This document shows positions 1 to 7,138 of a stretch of DNA of 32,003 nucleotides, piece by piece. A program made the translations under genes and the position numbers. Source of the DNA: CAZAYB01 sp964489215 (GTDB taxonomy: Bacteria > Planctomycetota > Phycisphaerae > Sedimentisphaerales > Anaerohalosphaeraceae); the NCBI GenBank assembly GCA_964489215.1, contig CAZAYB010000005.1, forward strand, positions 1 to 32,003, given 5' to 3'. The notes beneath the pieces were generated by a model. It searched no databases and had not been told where the DNA came from. It saw only the letters and a list, made by a program, of their open reading frames with translations. Each line of letters begins with the position of its first letter. Position 1 is the first letter of the stretch.

Positions 1-38
1 AACTGATCTATCCGGACAGAAAAGTTTGAAATGCGCAT

Positions 39-75
39 AAAAAAACCGCTGCGATAAAAAATACCACAGCGGTAT
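39..75 (-). terminator. Intrinsic terminator of the parvulin gene
   Basis: On the minus strand ACCGCTG (73-67) pairs with CAGCGGT (51-45) around a 15-nt loop and is followed by a run of seven T (45-39). It lies about 30 nt past the stop codon at 103. Confidence 0.8.
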
Positions 76-102
76 ATGTCTTAAATAAAAATCAGCCGAT
101 GA

Positions 103-1320
103 TTACTGCTTAGGTTTGATTTCTCTTGGCTGACCGCCTGGCCGCATCTGAGGACGGGGCTGGGGCTTGACGCTTTCATCAATATATTCAATATCAGCTT
201 TGTCTTTCATATCCGCAAGATAACCCTGGGCGAACTCTCGCTTCTGCTGACCCTCGAGCATCTCCTTGATCTGATCTTTTGCATCTTCATAAGAAGTCTG
301 GCCAGCATCTTTACGGTCGGTAACCTTGATGATATGATACCCAAACTGTGTTTCTATCAGTTCATCGCTTATCTGCCCGGGTTCCATTGCAAAAGCCGCA
401 TCGGAAAAAGGCTTTACCATTCGGCCCTTGGCAAAGAAACCGAGGTCTCCGCCTTTGGCACTGGAAGGACACGCCGAATGTTCCTTGGCAAGTGCCGCAA
501 AGTCTGATTCCGGTTTTTTAACCTCTTTTAATACCTCCTGAGCCTTTTCCTTTAACTTAGCCTTTTCCTCTTCGCTTTTGCCCCGAGTATCAAAAAGAAT
601 ATGACTTGCTTTTACCTGTTCTTCCTGTTTGTACTTCTGAGTATTGTTGTCATAATAATCATGAACCTGCTTTTCAGTAATATCGGCAAGTTGGCCCTCA
701 GCTTCATTTTCGAAAAGTTTCTGCATCCCGATTCCAAGTTTCACCTGCTTGTTAAGCTCTTCTTTGGTTAAACCCTGTTTGAATAACTGAGCCTTGAAAT
801 CTTCCAGACTCATGTTGCGCTGCTGGGCAACCTCAGTAAGCCGGGCGTCTATTGCTTCCTGGCCGATCTCGATATCCTTGGCTTGGAGCTCTTTTTCGAT
901 AAGCTTACTGGTTATCATCATATCCACGATCTGCTGACGCATTCTGCCCTTCATGCTCTCCAGCTGTTCCGGAGTAGCCCTGCCCGCCATCTGCTTAAGC
1001 TGAGGCTCCATCGCCTTATTAACTTCATGAAGCATAATAGGCTCATCGTCAACCTTTACAAGCACACGGTTAGCTTCTTCCTTGACCGCAACTGGGTTAC
1101 TTTCTACGCCTTTTACAGCAACAGGATTGCCGACCGCTTCTTTAACCTGCCTGCTCTGTGCCGGCTCGGGCTTACCTGGTGTAATGGAGCTTTTGCTCAC
1201 CGGCTCAGAGGACTTAACTTCCTTAACCTCAGAATCTTTATCTTTCCCTCTGCCCATACCCATAACGATGCCAGCCGTTGAAATAACTATCAAACAACTT
1301 AATAATGCTCTAAAACTCAT
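103..1320 (-). CDS. SurA/PrsA-like parvulin peptidyl-prolyl isomerase, exported
   Basis: A folding catalyst that isomerises X-Pro bonds in exported proteins. The N-terminus is a short signal peptide (MSFRALLSCLIVISTAG). A charged, low-complexity Lys/Val/Pro linker follows to about residue 80, then a SurA_N-like helical chaperone region (about 85-220, with QLKQMAGRATPEQLESMKG), and a PpiC domain from KASHILFDT to FGYHIIKVTDR, including the typical GGDLGFFAKGRMVKPF. The tail is Pro/Gly/Arg rich. ATG at 1320 is preferred over the in-frame GTG at 1323, because the Shine-Dalgarno AAAGGA then sits 7 nt upstream instead of 4. It is a single-gene unit with its own terminator. Location in periplasm or envelope is inferred from the signal peptide. 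I would not assign the name surA or prsA, because only one PpiC domain is present and neighbours give no further hint. Confidence 0.9.
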   Translation of the reverse strand: MSFRALLSCLIVISTAGIVMGMGRGKDKDSEVKEVKSSEPVSKSSITPGKPEPAQSRQVKEAVGNPVAVKGVESNPVAVKEEANRVLVKVDDEPIMLHEVNKAMEPQLKQMAGRATPEQLESMKGRMRQQIVDMMITSKLIEKELQAKDIEIGQEAIDARLTEVAQQRNMSLEDFKAQLFKQGLTKEELNKQVKLGIGMQKLFENEAEGQLADITEKQVHDYYDNNTQKYKQEEQVKASHILFDTRGKSEEEKAKLKEKAQEVLKEVKKPESDFAALAKEHSACPSSAKGGDLGFFAKGRMVKPFSDAAFAMEPGQISDELIETQFGYHIIKVTDRKDAGQTSYEDAKDQIKEMLEGQQKREFAQGYLADMKDKADIEYIDESVKPQPRPQMRPGGQPREIKPKQ

Positions 1321-1455
1321 CACTTAATCCTTTCTGTAAATCAATTAACTATACAATTTCAGGCAAAAAAAACCTTAAATCATGCTCCTTTTTGCCGTTG
1401 TTATTTTGATGTATGTAATAACTGTGGTGTCTATGCTATGAATACCTCAAAACCT

Positions 1456-1485
1456 ATATTGTCTTCATCAGCTCAAAAATGTCAA
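1456..1485 (-). promoter_or_regulatory. Possible sigma-70 promoter of the parvulin gene
   Basis: On the minus strand a perfect TTGACA -35 box (1485-1480) stands 18 nt from a weak -10 box CAATAT (1461-1456). This would give a leader of about 130 nt. The -10 matches the consensus poorly. Confidence 0.35.
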
Positions 1486-1562
1486 GAAGCTTTCTCCTTA
1501 ACACCAAATAAATACTGAAATTACATTTTTTTGTTCAATAATGTTTTTTTAACCTTAAAAAC

Positions 1563-1590
1563 TTGAATTCGGCGATGAATTTGATATTAT
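1563..1590 (+). promoter_or_regulatory. Sigma-70 promoter, apparently giving a leaderless mRNA
   Basis: TTGAAT (1563-1568), 16-nt spacer, TATTAT (1585-1590). Transcription would start near 1597, only a few nt before the ATG at 1600, and no Shine-Dalgarno sequence is present. Confidence 0.5.
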
Positions 1591-1599
1591 TCTCCACAA

Positions 1600-2019
1600 A
1601 TGACTATAAAAATTCCAGATCACATAACCGTACAGTCACACACAATAGAGATTGTCCCAAGATACAACGAAACCGACCAGGCAGGCGTTATACACCACAC
1701 AGTATATCCGATATGGTTTGAAATGGGCAGAACTGAACTTTTGCGGGCTAACGGTATGGCATACAGCGACCTGGAAAAGACAGGAACGTTCTTCGTTGTC
1801 GCTGAACTAACCCTAAAGTACCGAAGACCAGCACTTTACGACGAAAAACTTGACCTGACTACCACCTGCACAAACATCACTGCAGCAAGAATAGAGCATA
1901 CATACCAGCTTTTCAGAAAGCAGACAAAACTGCTTTTAGTGGAGGGTAAAAGCATATTGGCATGTGTTGACGATAACGGAAAGCCAAGAAGAATACCATC
2001 TTTTATGTATCCCGAATAA
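1600..2019 (+). CDS. Acyl-CoA thioesterase, YbgC/4HBT hotdog family
   Basis: Hydrolyses acyl-CoA thioesters in the cytoplasm; the substrate cannot be read from the sequence. The hotdog signature is clear: RYNETDQAGVIHHTVYPIWF at the N-terminus carries the catalytic Asp of the E-x-D step, followed by MGRTELLR and the strand YRRPALYDE. The length of 139 aa is normal for YbgC/FcbB-type thioesterases. No tol-pal genes lie nearby, so a role in envelope maintenance is not supported. It stands alone, with its own promoter and a good terminator at 2076. The ATG at 1600 follows the promoter almost directly, which suggests leaderless translation. Confidence 0.88.
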   Translation: MTIKIPDHITVQSHTIEIVPRYNETDQAGVIHHTVYPIWFEMGRTELLRANGMAYSDLEKTGTFFVVAELTLKYRRPALYDEKLDLTTTCTNITAARIEHTYQLFRKQTKLLLVEGKSILACVDDNGKPRRIPSFMYPE

Positions 2020-2075
2020 TAACTATCTTACAAAAACTCTTTTGGAAAGAGAAGGAAGATTCAAACAATTACAAA

Positions 2076-2105
2076 GGCACTGAAGTGTTAGTCAGTGCTT
2101 TTTTT
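2076..2105 (+). terminator. Intrinsic terminator of the thioesterase gene
   Basis: GCACTGA (2077-2083) pairs with TCAGTGC (2092-2098) around an 8-nt loop, followed by seven T. Confidence 0.85.
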
Positions 2106-2476
2106 ATGAATGTAAAGTTATTCGATCATAAATAACAAAGCCCGTATTGGAAACAATTTACTTTCACACAAATGAGTTTTAATGACTTCTCTTAATGTCA
2201 GGCCCAATCCATTTCCCTAAAGCATATTAGGCATTTATACCCATTTTTGTTTTTTTCTGCCATCTTCTCTTGACTTGATTATTAACTGCCTTATACTCCA
2301 TCGCATGGGCAAGTTAAATGGGTGGTTAAGTGGGGATTTCATTAAATATCTCTAAAAGCAATTTAATAACGCAGAGAAAGTCTGTCTTAATAACAAAGTT
2401 GCAAACCGCAGTAATTGTCAAATTTTTAATTAAAGTTTTCAGGAAATTTTTTATTAACTCTATGGAGGGTACCAAA
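2106..2476 (+). other. Intergenic region with promoter and long leader
   Basis: The first 160 nt hold nothing I recognise. A sigma-70 promoter follows at 2270-2297, then a leader of about 170 nt ahead of the peptidase. The leader begins with a near-perfect direct repeat, GTTAAATGGG (2313-2322) and GTTAAGTGGG (2325-2334). It is in frame with the gene from 2330, but the signal peptide and Shine-Dalgarno place the start at 2477. Confidence 0.5.
2270..2297 (+). promoter_or_regulatory. Sigma-70 promoter of the exported peptidase gene
   Basis: TTGACT (2270-2275), 16-nt spacer, TATACT (2292-2297). Both boxes are close to consensus. Confidence 0.7.
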
Positions 2477-4060
2477 ATGAAGAAACGAAGTATTGTATTA
2501 ACCTGTCTTGTACTTATCGCCTTTACAGCTGCCGCAGCATTGGGTGACTGGATGAAAGTTGATCCGGCCCCGGATGTTGACAAGGCAAATCCAAACAGCG
2601 ACCTTAGCTGCTGGCTTGCAACCGCTGCCAATATGCTCGCAGGAGCAGGCTACGGAGACGGCGCTACAATGCAGGAAAGGGCAGAAGACATCTACGGTGA
2701 ACTGGTCGCCCAGTACGGCTTAAACAACGGCGGATGGACTGACACCGCACTTACATGGTGGCTCAATTCATCCCACAACACATGGCCCGGCAACCCATAC
2801 GACATCGTAACTGTCTATGGTAATAAAAGCAAGGTGCCCTGGTCAAACAGCAACGGAGCAAGATTCATAGGAAACGAACTTAGACGATGCCAGATGATGG
2901 GCCTTAGCATAAGCTGGCCAAGAAATACAAGCTCTGGAAGCCCCGGCGGAGGACACGCAATTGCATGCTGGGGTGACAGCGGTACACAGGCAATGCTCTC
3001 GGGAAATCCCGCACAGGTCCGCGTTGTAGACTCCGACCGTGACAATGGAGGAGATGTTCAGGTATACGGCTATGATTCGTACACAAACCCCAACCCGGGA
3101 AGATTCAACGAAGGAAACGGATGGTACTTAAACTACAGTAACAACCATCCGTTCATCAAGCACATTATAACTTTGTGCCCCGTTGACAATCCTGCCGACC
3201 ATTCACAAACTCAAAAAGTCGTCGGAAGCTACAGAATACATCAAAGCAACAGGGAAGTAAGGGCAACAGACCTGCACTACAACGTCGGAACTGATGTTGA
3301 CATACTAAGCTATAAGACCACCATCAACTGGAACACTGATAATCCCCCCCAGATTCAGGAAGACAACAACCCGCCAAGAAACCTGCAGGTAGACTGGGAC
3401 CTGACCGACAACCCCGTTCCATATTGCACATGGGTAACAATTACAACAGAGTTTGTAGTGCCCTTCTGGAATGCCATAAGCTATTCAAATGTCAGGTTCA
3501 CATATCCCCAGTTTGTAGGCCCAATTATGCCTATGTTCAGATGGGAAATTCAGACCCAGCGATTAAAGGAAACGGATATACCAAACATCAGCGGCGGATA
3601 CGTGGTAGGAAGTTTCGACCTCATAGACGTTCAAACCTCTGACCAGCCGACCGTAATTGGTGAGTACAGATTTATGCACGAGTACGACTTCAACCAGAAT
3701 CCCGAGTTCCATCTATTCCAGCTGCAGTCGCTTGAACCGATGGGTTATTACGTAGGCAATTTCAAATTCGGACATTCCTACGGCTATCTCGATCCGGAGT
3801 CTCTGTGGGATTACAATGAATGGATCACAAGGCTTCCTGCTGTTCAGTCTCTCGACCAGGCGATGTCCTTTACACTCGACTGGGCTGGTCAGCTGCCCTA
3901 CCCGCAGGGTGAAATTTACCAAAACAACTTCGAACCGCTGCTTTGTACTGAATATCATGAAGGTGACCTCAACAAGGACTGCTGTGTAAACTTTGCCGAC
4001 TTTACCATTTTCGCTGAAGACTGGCTCCAATGCACATATAACTATATATTACTGAAATAG
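2477..4060 (+). CDS. Exported IdeS-like cysteine peptidase with dockerin-like C-terminus
   Basis: Predicted secreted papain-fold peptidase of 527 aa. The signal peptide is MKKRSIVLTCLVLIAFTAAA. The catalytic half shows three blocks also seen in the IdeS/Mac (MEROPS C66) family: SCWLATAANML with nucleophile Cys45, GGGHAIACWGD with His160, and RVVDSDRDNGG with Asp185 or Asp187. IdeS itself has CGAATAGNML, a His-containing block ending in LWG, and VTDSD in the same order. The middle (about 240-490) is a beta-rich region I do not recognise. The end, EGDLNKDCCVNFADFTIFAEDWL, is a single dockerin-like calcium-loop repeat of the kind found on many exported planctomycete proteins. ATG 2477 is preceded by GGAGGG 7 nt upstream; the longer frame from 2330 lacks a signal peptide at its start. 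IgG would not be the substrate in an environmental bacterium; the true target is unknown. Confidence 0.75.
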   Translation: MKKRSIVLTCLVLIAFTAAAALGDWMKVDPAPDVDKANPNSDLSCWLATAANMLAGAGYGDGATMQERAEDIYGELVAQYGLNNGGWTDTALTWWLNSSHNTWPGNPYDIVTVYGNKSKVPWSNSNGARFIGNELRRCQMMGLSISWPRNTSSGSPGGGHAIACWGDSGTQAMLSGNPAQVRVVDSDRDNGGDVQVYGYDSYTNPNPGRFNEGNGWYLNYSNNHPFIKHIITLCPVDNPADHSQTQKVVGSYRIHQSNREVRATDLHYNVGTDVDILSYKTTINWNTDNPPQIQEDNNPPRNLQVDWDLTDNPVPYCTWVTITTEFVVPFWNAISYSNVRFTYPQFVGPIMPMFRWEIQTQRLKETDIPNISGGYVVGSFDLIDVQTSDQPTVIGEYRFMHEYDFNQNPEFHLFQLQSLEPMGYYVGNFKFGHSYGYLDPESLWDYNEWITRLPAVQSLDQAMSFTLDWAGQLPYPQGEIYQNNFEPLLCTEYHEGDLNKDCCVNFADFTIFAEDWLQCTYNYILLK

Positions 4061-4080
4061 AAGTGCAGATACAGATGTTA

Positions 4081-4113
4081 ATCCCGGTCGGTATTAAATC
4101 GGCCGGGATTTTT
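4081..4113 (+). terminator. Intrinsic terminator of the peptidase gene
   Basis: A 10-bp stem (4081-4090 with 4100-4109, one G-T pair) with a 9-nt loop is followed by five T on the plus strand. The other strand has no T run, so it is not bidirectional. Confidence 0.85.
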
Positions 4114-4139
4114 AATGATTATCATTCCAACAAAATTTT

Positions 4140-4808
4140 CTAATAATCTGTCTCATATTCAAGTTCATGAGCAAGCTCGCAAAGCGGACATCCCTCACAC
4201 CGGGCTTTCCGTTTGCAGTAATCTTTACCAACTGCCACAAAAAGAGCGTGAAATTCGTTATACAGCTTCGCATCCGGCGATAAATTGGAATGAAAATACT
4301 CCTGCACCGTCTCATAATCCACAGGCGGCTCAATAAGCATATGCCTGCAAAGAACCCTGCAGGTGTAAGCGTCAACCACAAACACCGGCTTGCCGAAACC
4401 GTATAAAATAATCGAATCTGCCGTCTCCGGCCCAATCCCGTTTATACCCAAAAGCTCCTCCCTCAGCATATCCGTACCAAGACCCTCAAGCCGGTCAAGT
4501 TCAAGATTATAATTGTCATGCAGAAATATGAGAAAATTTTTCAGCCTTTTAGCCTTGATATTGTAATAACCGGCTGGACGTATCATCTCAGCAAGCCTTT
4601 CATTATCAAGCTCATACATCTTACCGGGCTCAAGACAATTATGCTTTTTAAGGTTTGATATCGCCTTTTCAACATTCTTCCATGAAGTATTCTGAGTTAA
4701 TACCGCTCCGACGATAACCTCAAAACTACTCTCCCCGGGCCACCATTGCTGTGCTCCAAAACGGTCTAAAAGCAGACTGTATATTTCCATTAGTTTTTCA
4801 CGCGACAC
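4140..4808 (-). CDS. HhH-GPD DNA glycosylase, endonuclease III-like (MagIII-type)
   Basis: Base-excision repair glycosylase of the endonuclease III superfamily. Visible are the N-terminal VIVGAVLTQNTSWKNVEKAI, the helix-hairpin-helix LLGINGIGPETADSIILYGF, and the GPD Asp in VFVVDAYT (Asp146). The lyase Lys of E. coli endonuclease III (GVGRKTA) is replaced by Glu (GIGPETA), which points to a monofunctional glycosylase such as the MagIII group. Four cysteines near the end (about 198, 204, 207, 210) suggest an iron-sulfur site but with C-x5-C-x2-C-x2-C spacing instead of C-x6-C-x2-C-x5-C. I chose GTG at 4808 because AAAGGAG lies 5 nt upstream; an ATG at 4823, five codons earlier, has no Shine-Dalgarno. 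It is divergent from the CPBP gene. Confidence 0.85.
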   Translation of the reverse strand: MSREKLMEIYSLLLDRFGAQQWWPGESSFEVIVGAVLTQNTSWKNVEKAISNLKKHNCLEPGKMYELDNERLAEMIRPAGYYNIKAKRLKNFLIFLHDNYNLELDRLEGLGTDMLREELLGINGIGPETADSIILYGFGKPVFVVDAYTCRVLCRHMLIEPPVDYETVQEYFHSNLSPDAKLYNEFHALFVAVGKDYCKRKARCEGCPLCELAHELEYETDY

Positions 4809-4874
4809 GCAAACTCCTTTCATTTTAGGATTTTTACTTTACAATAAGAGCTTTAGAGCTTAATTTTTCCAACA

Positions 4875-5798
4875 ATGGCAAAGGATAAACTTAAAAAGAC
4901 TTCAGGTCAACTGCTGGATTTCATGCAGGGTTCATATCTGGACAGAACCGCAAGGCCGATATACGCCTTGGCGTACCTTATTCCATTCATACTCTTCTAC
5001 GAACTGGGAACAATCTTAATAAACCCCCAAACTCTCAGCCAGTCAATGCAGCAATCTCAGATAAGGGTAGTAGCTTTTGTCTGGATCAGGAACATGATTG
5101 AATACCTCGGCTTTTCCGTAAGGGCAAGCTGGATTGCCACTCCGCTTGTCGTTATTATCATTCTGCTGACACTGCAGATAACTTCAAAGGCTAAATGGCG
5201 CATCAAAATCACCGATTTTTTGCCGATGACACTTGAATGTATAATACTCGCTGTACCGCTGATAATACTCAGTATGTTGTTCAACAGGCAAATAGGCTAT
5301 TCAAGTCAATTTACCTTTTTAGATTCAGCAATGAGCATAATCGGAAAATTACCGGCTCTCGGTGCAAATATAATAACCTGTACCGCAGATAACAACGCTG
5401 CCGTCAACGCTTCAGACCCGGTTTCAGTGCTGTTTGTTGATATCGTAACTGGAATAGGTGCAGGGATATATGAAGAGCTCGTATTCAGACTAATCTTGAT
5501 AAGCCTGCTGATGCTCTTTTTTCAGGATTTCCTGAATATCAGCCTGAAAAATTCAGTTTTTCTGTCTATTATAATAAGCGCCGCACTTTTCAGCACATAT
5601 CACCATTTCTTTTTCATAAACGGCTCTTTAGGCATAGGAGAGGCCTTTTCAACACCAAAATTCATATTCAGGATGATAGCTGGCGTATATTTTGCCGTTT
5701 TATTTGCCGTAAGAGGCTTTGGAATAACGGCCGGATGCCACGCTTTTTATGATATCATCGCAGCTGTGCTTAACTCATCATTATTTATACAAAATTAA
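4875..5798 (+). CDS. CPBP family intramembrane metalloprotease
   Basis: A multi-pass membrane protein of the CPBP (CAAX protease and bacteriocin-processing, Abi) family. The diagnostic motifs are in order: EELVFR (Glu200, Glu201, Arg205), the His pair in STYHHFFF (243-244), and CHAFYD with His289 and Asp293. Membrane segments are visible at about 30-50, 86-102, 118-136, 186-215, 226-246 and 265-280. The family cleaves within the membrane in prenyl-protein processing, bacteriocin immunity or unknown roles; nothing here decides which. There is no bacteriocin-like small gene beside it. The start ATG lacks a Shine-Dalgarno, and the gene stands divergent to the glycosylase with 66 nt between them. 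Confidence 0.85.
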   Translation: MAKDKLKKTSGQLLDFMQGSYLDRTARPIYALAYLIPFILFYELGTILINPQTLSQSMQQSQIRVVAFVWIRNMIEYLGFSVRASWIATPLVVIIILLTLQITSKAKWRIKITDFLPMTLECIILAVPLIILSMLFNRQIGYSSQFTFLDSAMSIIGKLPALGANIITCTADNNAAVNASDPVSVLFVDIVTGIGAGIYEELVFRLILISLLMLFFQDFLNISLKNSVFLSIIISAALFSTYHHFFFINGSLGIGEAFSTPKFIFRMIAGVYFAVLFAVRGFGITAGCHAFYDIIAAVLNSSLFIQN

Positions 5799-5896
5799 GA
5801 AAAAATCTTCATCACGTTAGTCTCTTAATTTACCGAAGTTGCAAAATAATAGTCCGATAAGGACCCTTAACCCCCTTATCAGCGCTAAAAATGGGG

Positions 5897-5926
5897 TTGA
5901 TTTAACACCCGCCTTTTTTGTATAAT
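5897..5926 (+). promoter_or_regulatory. Sigma-70 promoter of the DUF2617-like gene
   Basis: TTGATT (5897-5902), 18-nt spacer, perfect TATAAT (5921-5926). Start of transcription near 5933 fits the ATG at 5971 but not the TTG at 5944. Confidence 0.65.
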
Positions 5927-5970
5927 GAACTTCGTTAACTAAATTGAGTCTTTTTAAGTCGGGGTTGGAT

Positions 5971-6516
5971 ATGGATGCACCGAAAGGACATTTAGCGATA
6001 GGTGAATTGACGTTCTCGTTATATCAGAGACCGCTTCATCCGGAGCTGTTTACGATTTATTCGAAACGTCACCTGAAAACTGAAAAATATGAAAACATTA
6101 TATGGGCTACCGGTTGTGCGCATGTGGTTACCGTCTTTGCGGGTGATAATTGCATTACAGAGCTTATAAGCTTCCCAGGACAGCTTTTGCCCAAGAGGGG
6201 ACTGGTCGAAAAGTTCCAGTTCCGAGGTCAGAAAAACCACAAATGTAATTTAAGCAAGAATCTTAGTTATATGACAGATTTCCAGGTTGAAAAAATGAGC
6301 AGAAACCTGTATGTCCAAAGCCACAAGGACCTGGAAAGATTTGCACGTAACAGAGGGCTCTTCGTCAAGTTCCCGCATCTGAGCATAGGAGGCCTGGAGC
6401 CTTTCAGCTATATAGATTTTGAAGCCAGGAGGGAAGAACTGCATATCCATGCGTTCCATGCCTATCCTGACCAGGTTACAATCATCAAAACGCAGTCGCT
6501 TTTTGATTTCAGATAA
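5971..6516 (+). CDS. DUF2617-like conserved protein, function unknown
   Basis: A soluble protein of 181 aa. From memory of family wording it resembles DUF2617, seen mainly in Actinobacteria and Planctomycetes. The matching blocks are FSLYQRPLHPELF near the N-terminus, DFQVEKMSRNLYVQSHKDL in the middle, and PFSYIDFEARREELHIHAFH with VTIIKTQSLFD at the end. No catalytic motif, membrane segment or signal peptide is seen. ATG 5971 is chosen because the promoter at 5897-5926 starts transcription near 5933 and GGGG lies 6 nt upstream; a TTG at 5944 would add nine residues. It is a single-gene unit with a strong terminator. The family assignment is moderately sure; the function is not known. Confidence 0.75.
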   Translation: MDAPKGHLAIGELTFSLYQRPLHPELFTIYSKRHLKTEKYENIIWATGCAHVVTVFAGDNCITELISFPGQLLPKRGLVEKFQFRGQKNHKCNLSKNLSYMTDFQVEKMSRNLYVQSHKDLERFARNRGLFVKFPHLSIGGLEPFSYIDFEARREELHIHAFHAYPDQVTIIKTQSLFDFR

Positions 6517-6538
6517 CTGTCACCTCTTGTGTTTTAAT

Positions 6539-6577
6539 ACCCGATCTGGAAACCAGATATCCAGGTCGGGTTTTTTT
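6539..6577 (+). terminator. Intrinsic terminator before groES
   Basis: ACCCGATCTGG (6539-6549) pairs over 11 bp with CCAGGTCGGGT (6561-6571), one G-T pair, followed by seven T. It separates the DUF2617-like gene from groESL. Confidence 0.9.
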
Positions 6578-6635
6578 GTGCCTCTTAAAATAGCAATCCT
6601 AACTGCCACCATGACAGTTGCGACAAACGGATTTC

Positions 6636-6655
6636 GGCAAATCTGCAATTTTGCC
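6636..6655 (+). promoter_or_regulatory. Palindromic site, candidate enhancer for sigma-54 activator
   Basis: GGCAAA-N2-TGCA-N2-TTTGCC, 16 of 20 positions in perfect dyad symmetry. Its centre is about 106 bp upstream of the -12 element, where bacterial enhancer-binding proteins usually bind. Confidence 0.5.
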
Positions 6656-6737
6656 AGAATATGCCTTAACAGCAATTCTTTCGTTAAATATTTTATACAT
6701 ATAAGGTTATAGTCGCTTATCTGGCAGCCGAGCCGTT

Positions 6738-6753
6738 TGGCACATCATTTGCA
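6738..6753 (+). promoter_or_regulatory. Sigma-54 (RpoN) type promoter of groESL
   Basis: TGGCAC-N5-TTGCA fits the -24/-12 consensus; the invariant GG (6739-6740) and GC (6751-6752) are the required 12 nt apart. Transcription would start near 6764, giving a leader of about 60 nt. Confidence 0.65.
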
Positions 6754-6823
6754 CTTATCAATTACTGCGTAAAATGTACATTAAAATTCTATTAGCAAGT
6801 TTGTTTGAAAGGAGAAAGAAACG

Positions 6824-7114
6824 ATGAATATCCGACCATTGGCTGACAAGGTTCTTGTTCAGCGTGTGGAGGCCGAATCTGTCACGGCCGGTGGTATTGT
6901 ACTGCCGGAAAGCGCTAAGGAAAAACCACAAAGAGGTAAAGTAGTTAGTGTAGGTGAAGGAAAAACCGCCAAAGACGGAAAAAAGCTTAAGCCTCAGGTA
7001 AAAAAAGGTGACCAGGTGCTTTTCACAAGTTATGCAGGTACGGAAGTGAAGTTAGACTCAAAAGAGTACCTCATCATGGACGAATCAGACATTATGGCAA
7101 TAATTGAGAAGTAA
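6824..7114 (+). CDS. groES: Co-chaperonin GroES
   Basis: Heptameric lid of the GroEL chamber; acts in the cytoplasm with the product of the next gene. At 96 aa it has the full family length. The start IRPLADKVLVQRVEAE, the mobile loop region SVTAGGIVLPESAKEKPQRG and the end EYLIMDESDIMAIIEK are all canonical. A strong Shine-Dalgarno, AAAGGAG, stands 10 nt before the ATG. It is first in a two-gene operon with groEL, 24 nt downstream. Regulation appears to be by a sigma-54 type promoter with an upstream palindrome, not CIRCE. Confidence 0.98.
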   Translation: MNIRPLADKVLVQRVEAESVTAGGIVLPESAKEKPQRGKVVSVGEGKTAKDGKKLKPQVKKGDQVLFTSYAGTEVKLDSKEYLIMDESDIMAIIEK

Positions 7115-7138
7115 CCATATATTTGGGAGATAAATAAA

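Larger units (their letters stand above)
6578..6823 (+). other. groESL upstream regulatory region
   Basis: 246 nt between a terminator and groES. It contains a palindrome at 6636-6655, a smaller inverted repeat AACTG-N9-CAGTT at 6601-6619, and a sigma-54 type promoter at 6738-6753. I looked for a CIRCE element (TTAGCACTC-N9-GAGTGCTAA) and found none, and no convincing sigma-70 or sigma-32 promoter. Confidence 0.6.

Noticed and set aside
883..1327. Plus-strand open frames opposite the parvulin gene
   Set aside because: They lack start signals and family motifs and lie inside a well-supported gene on the other strand.
6578..6823. CIRCE (HrcA) operator before groES
   Set aside because: Neither TTAGCACTC nor GAGTGCTAA, nor a close inverted pair with 9-nt spacing, is present on either strand.
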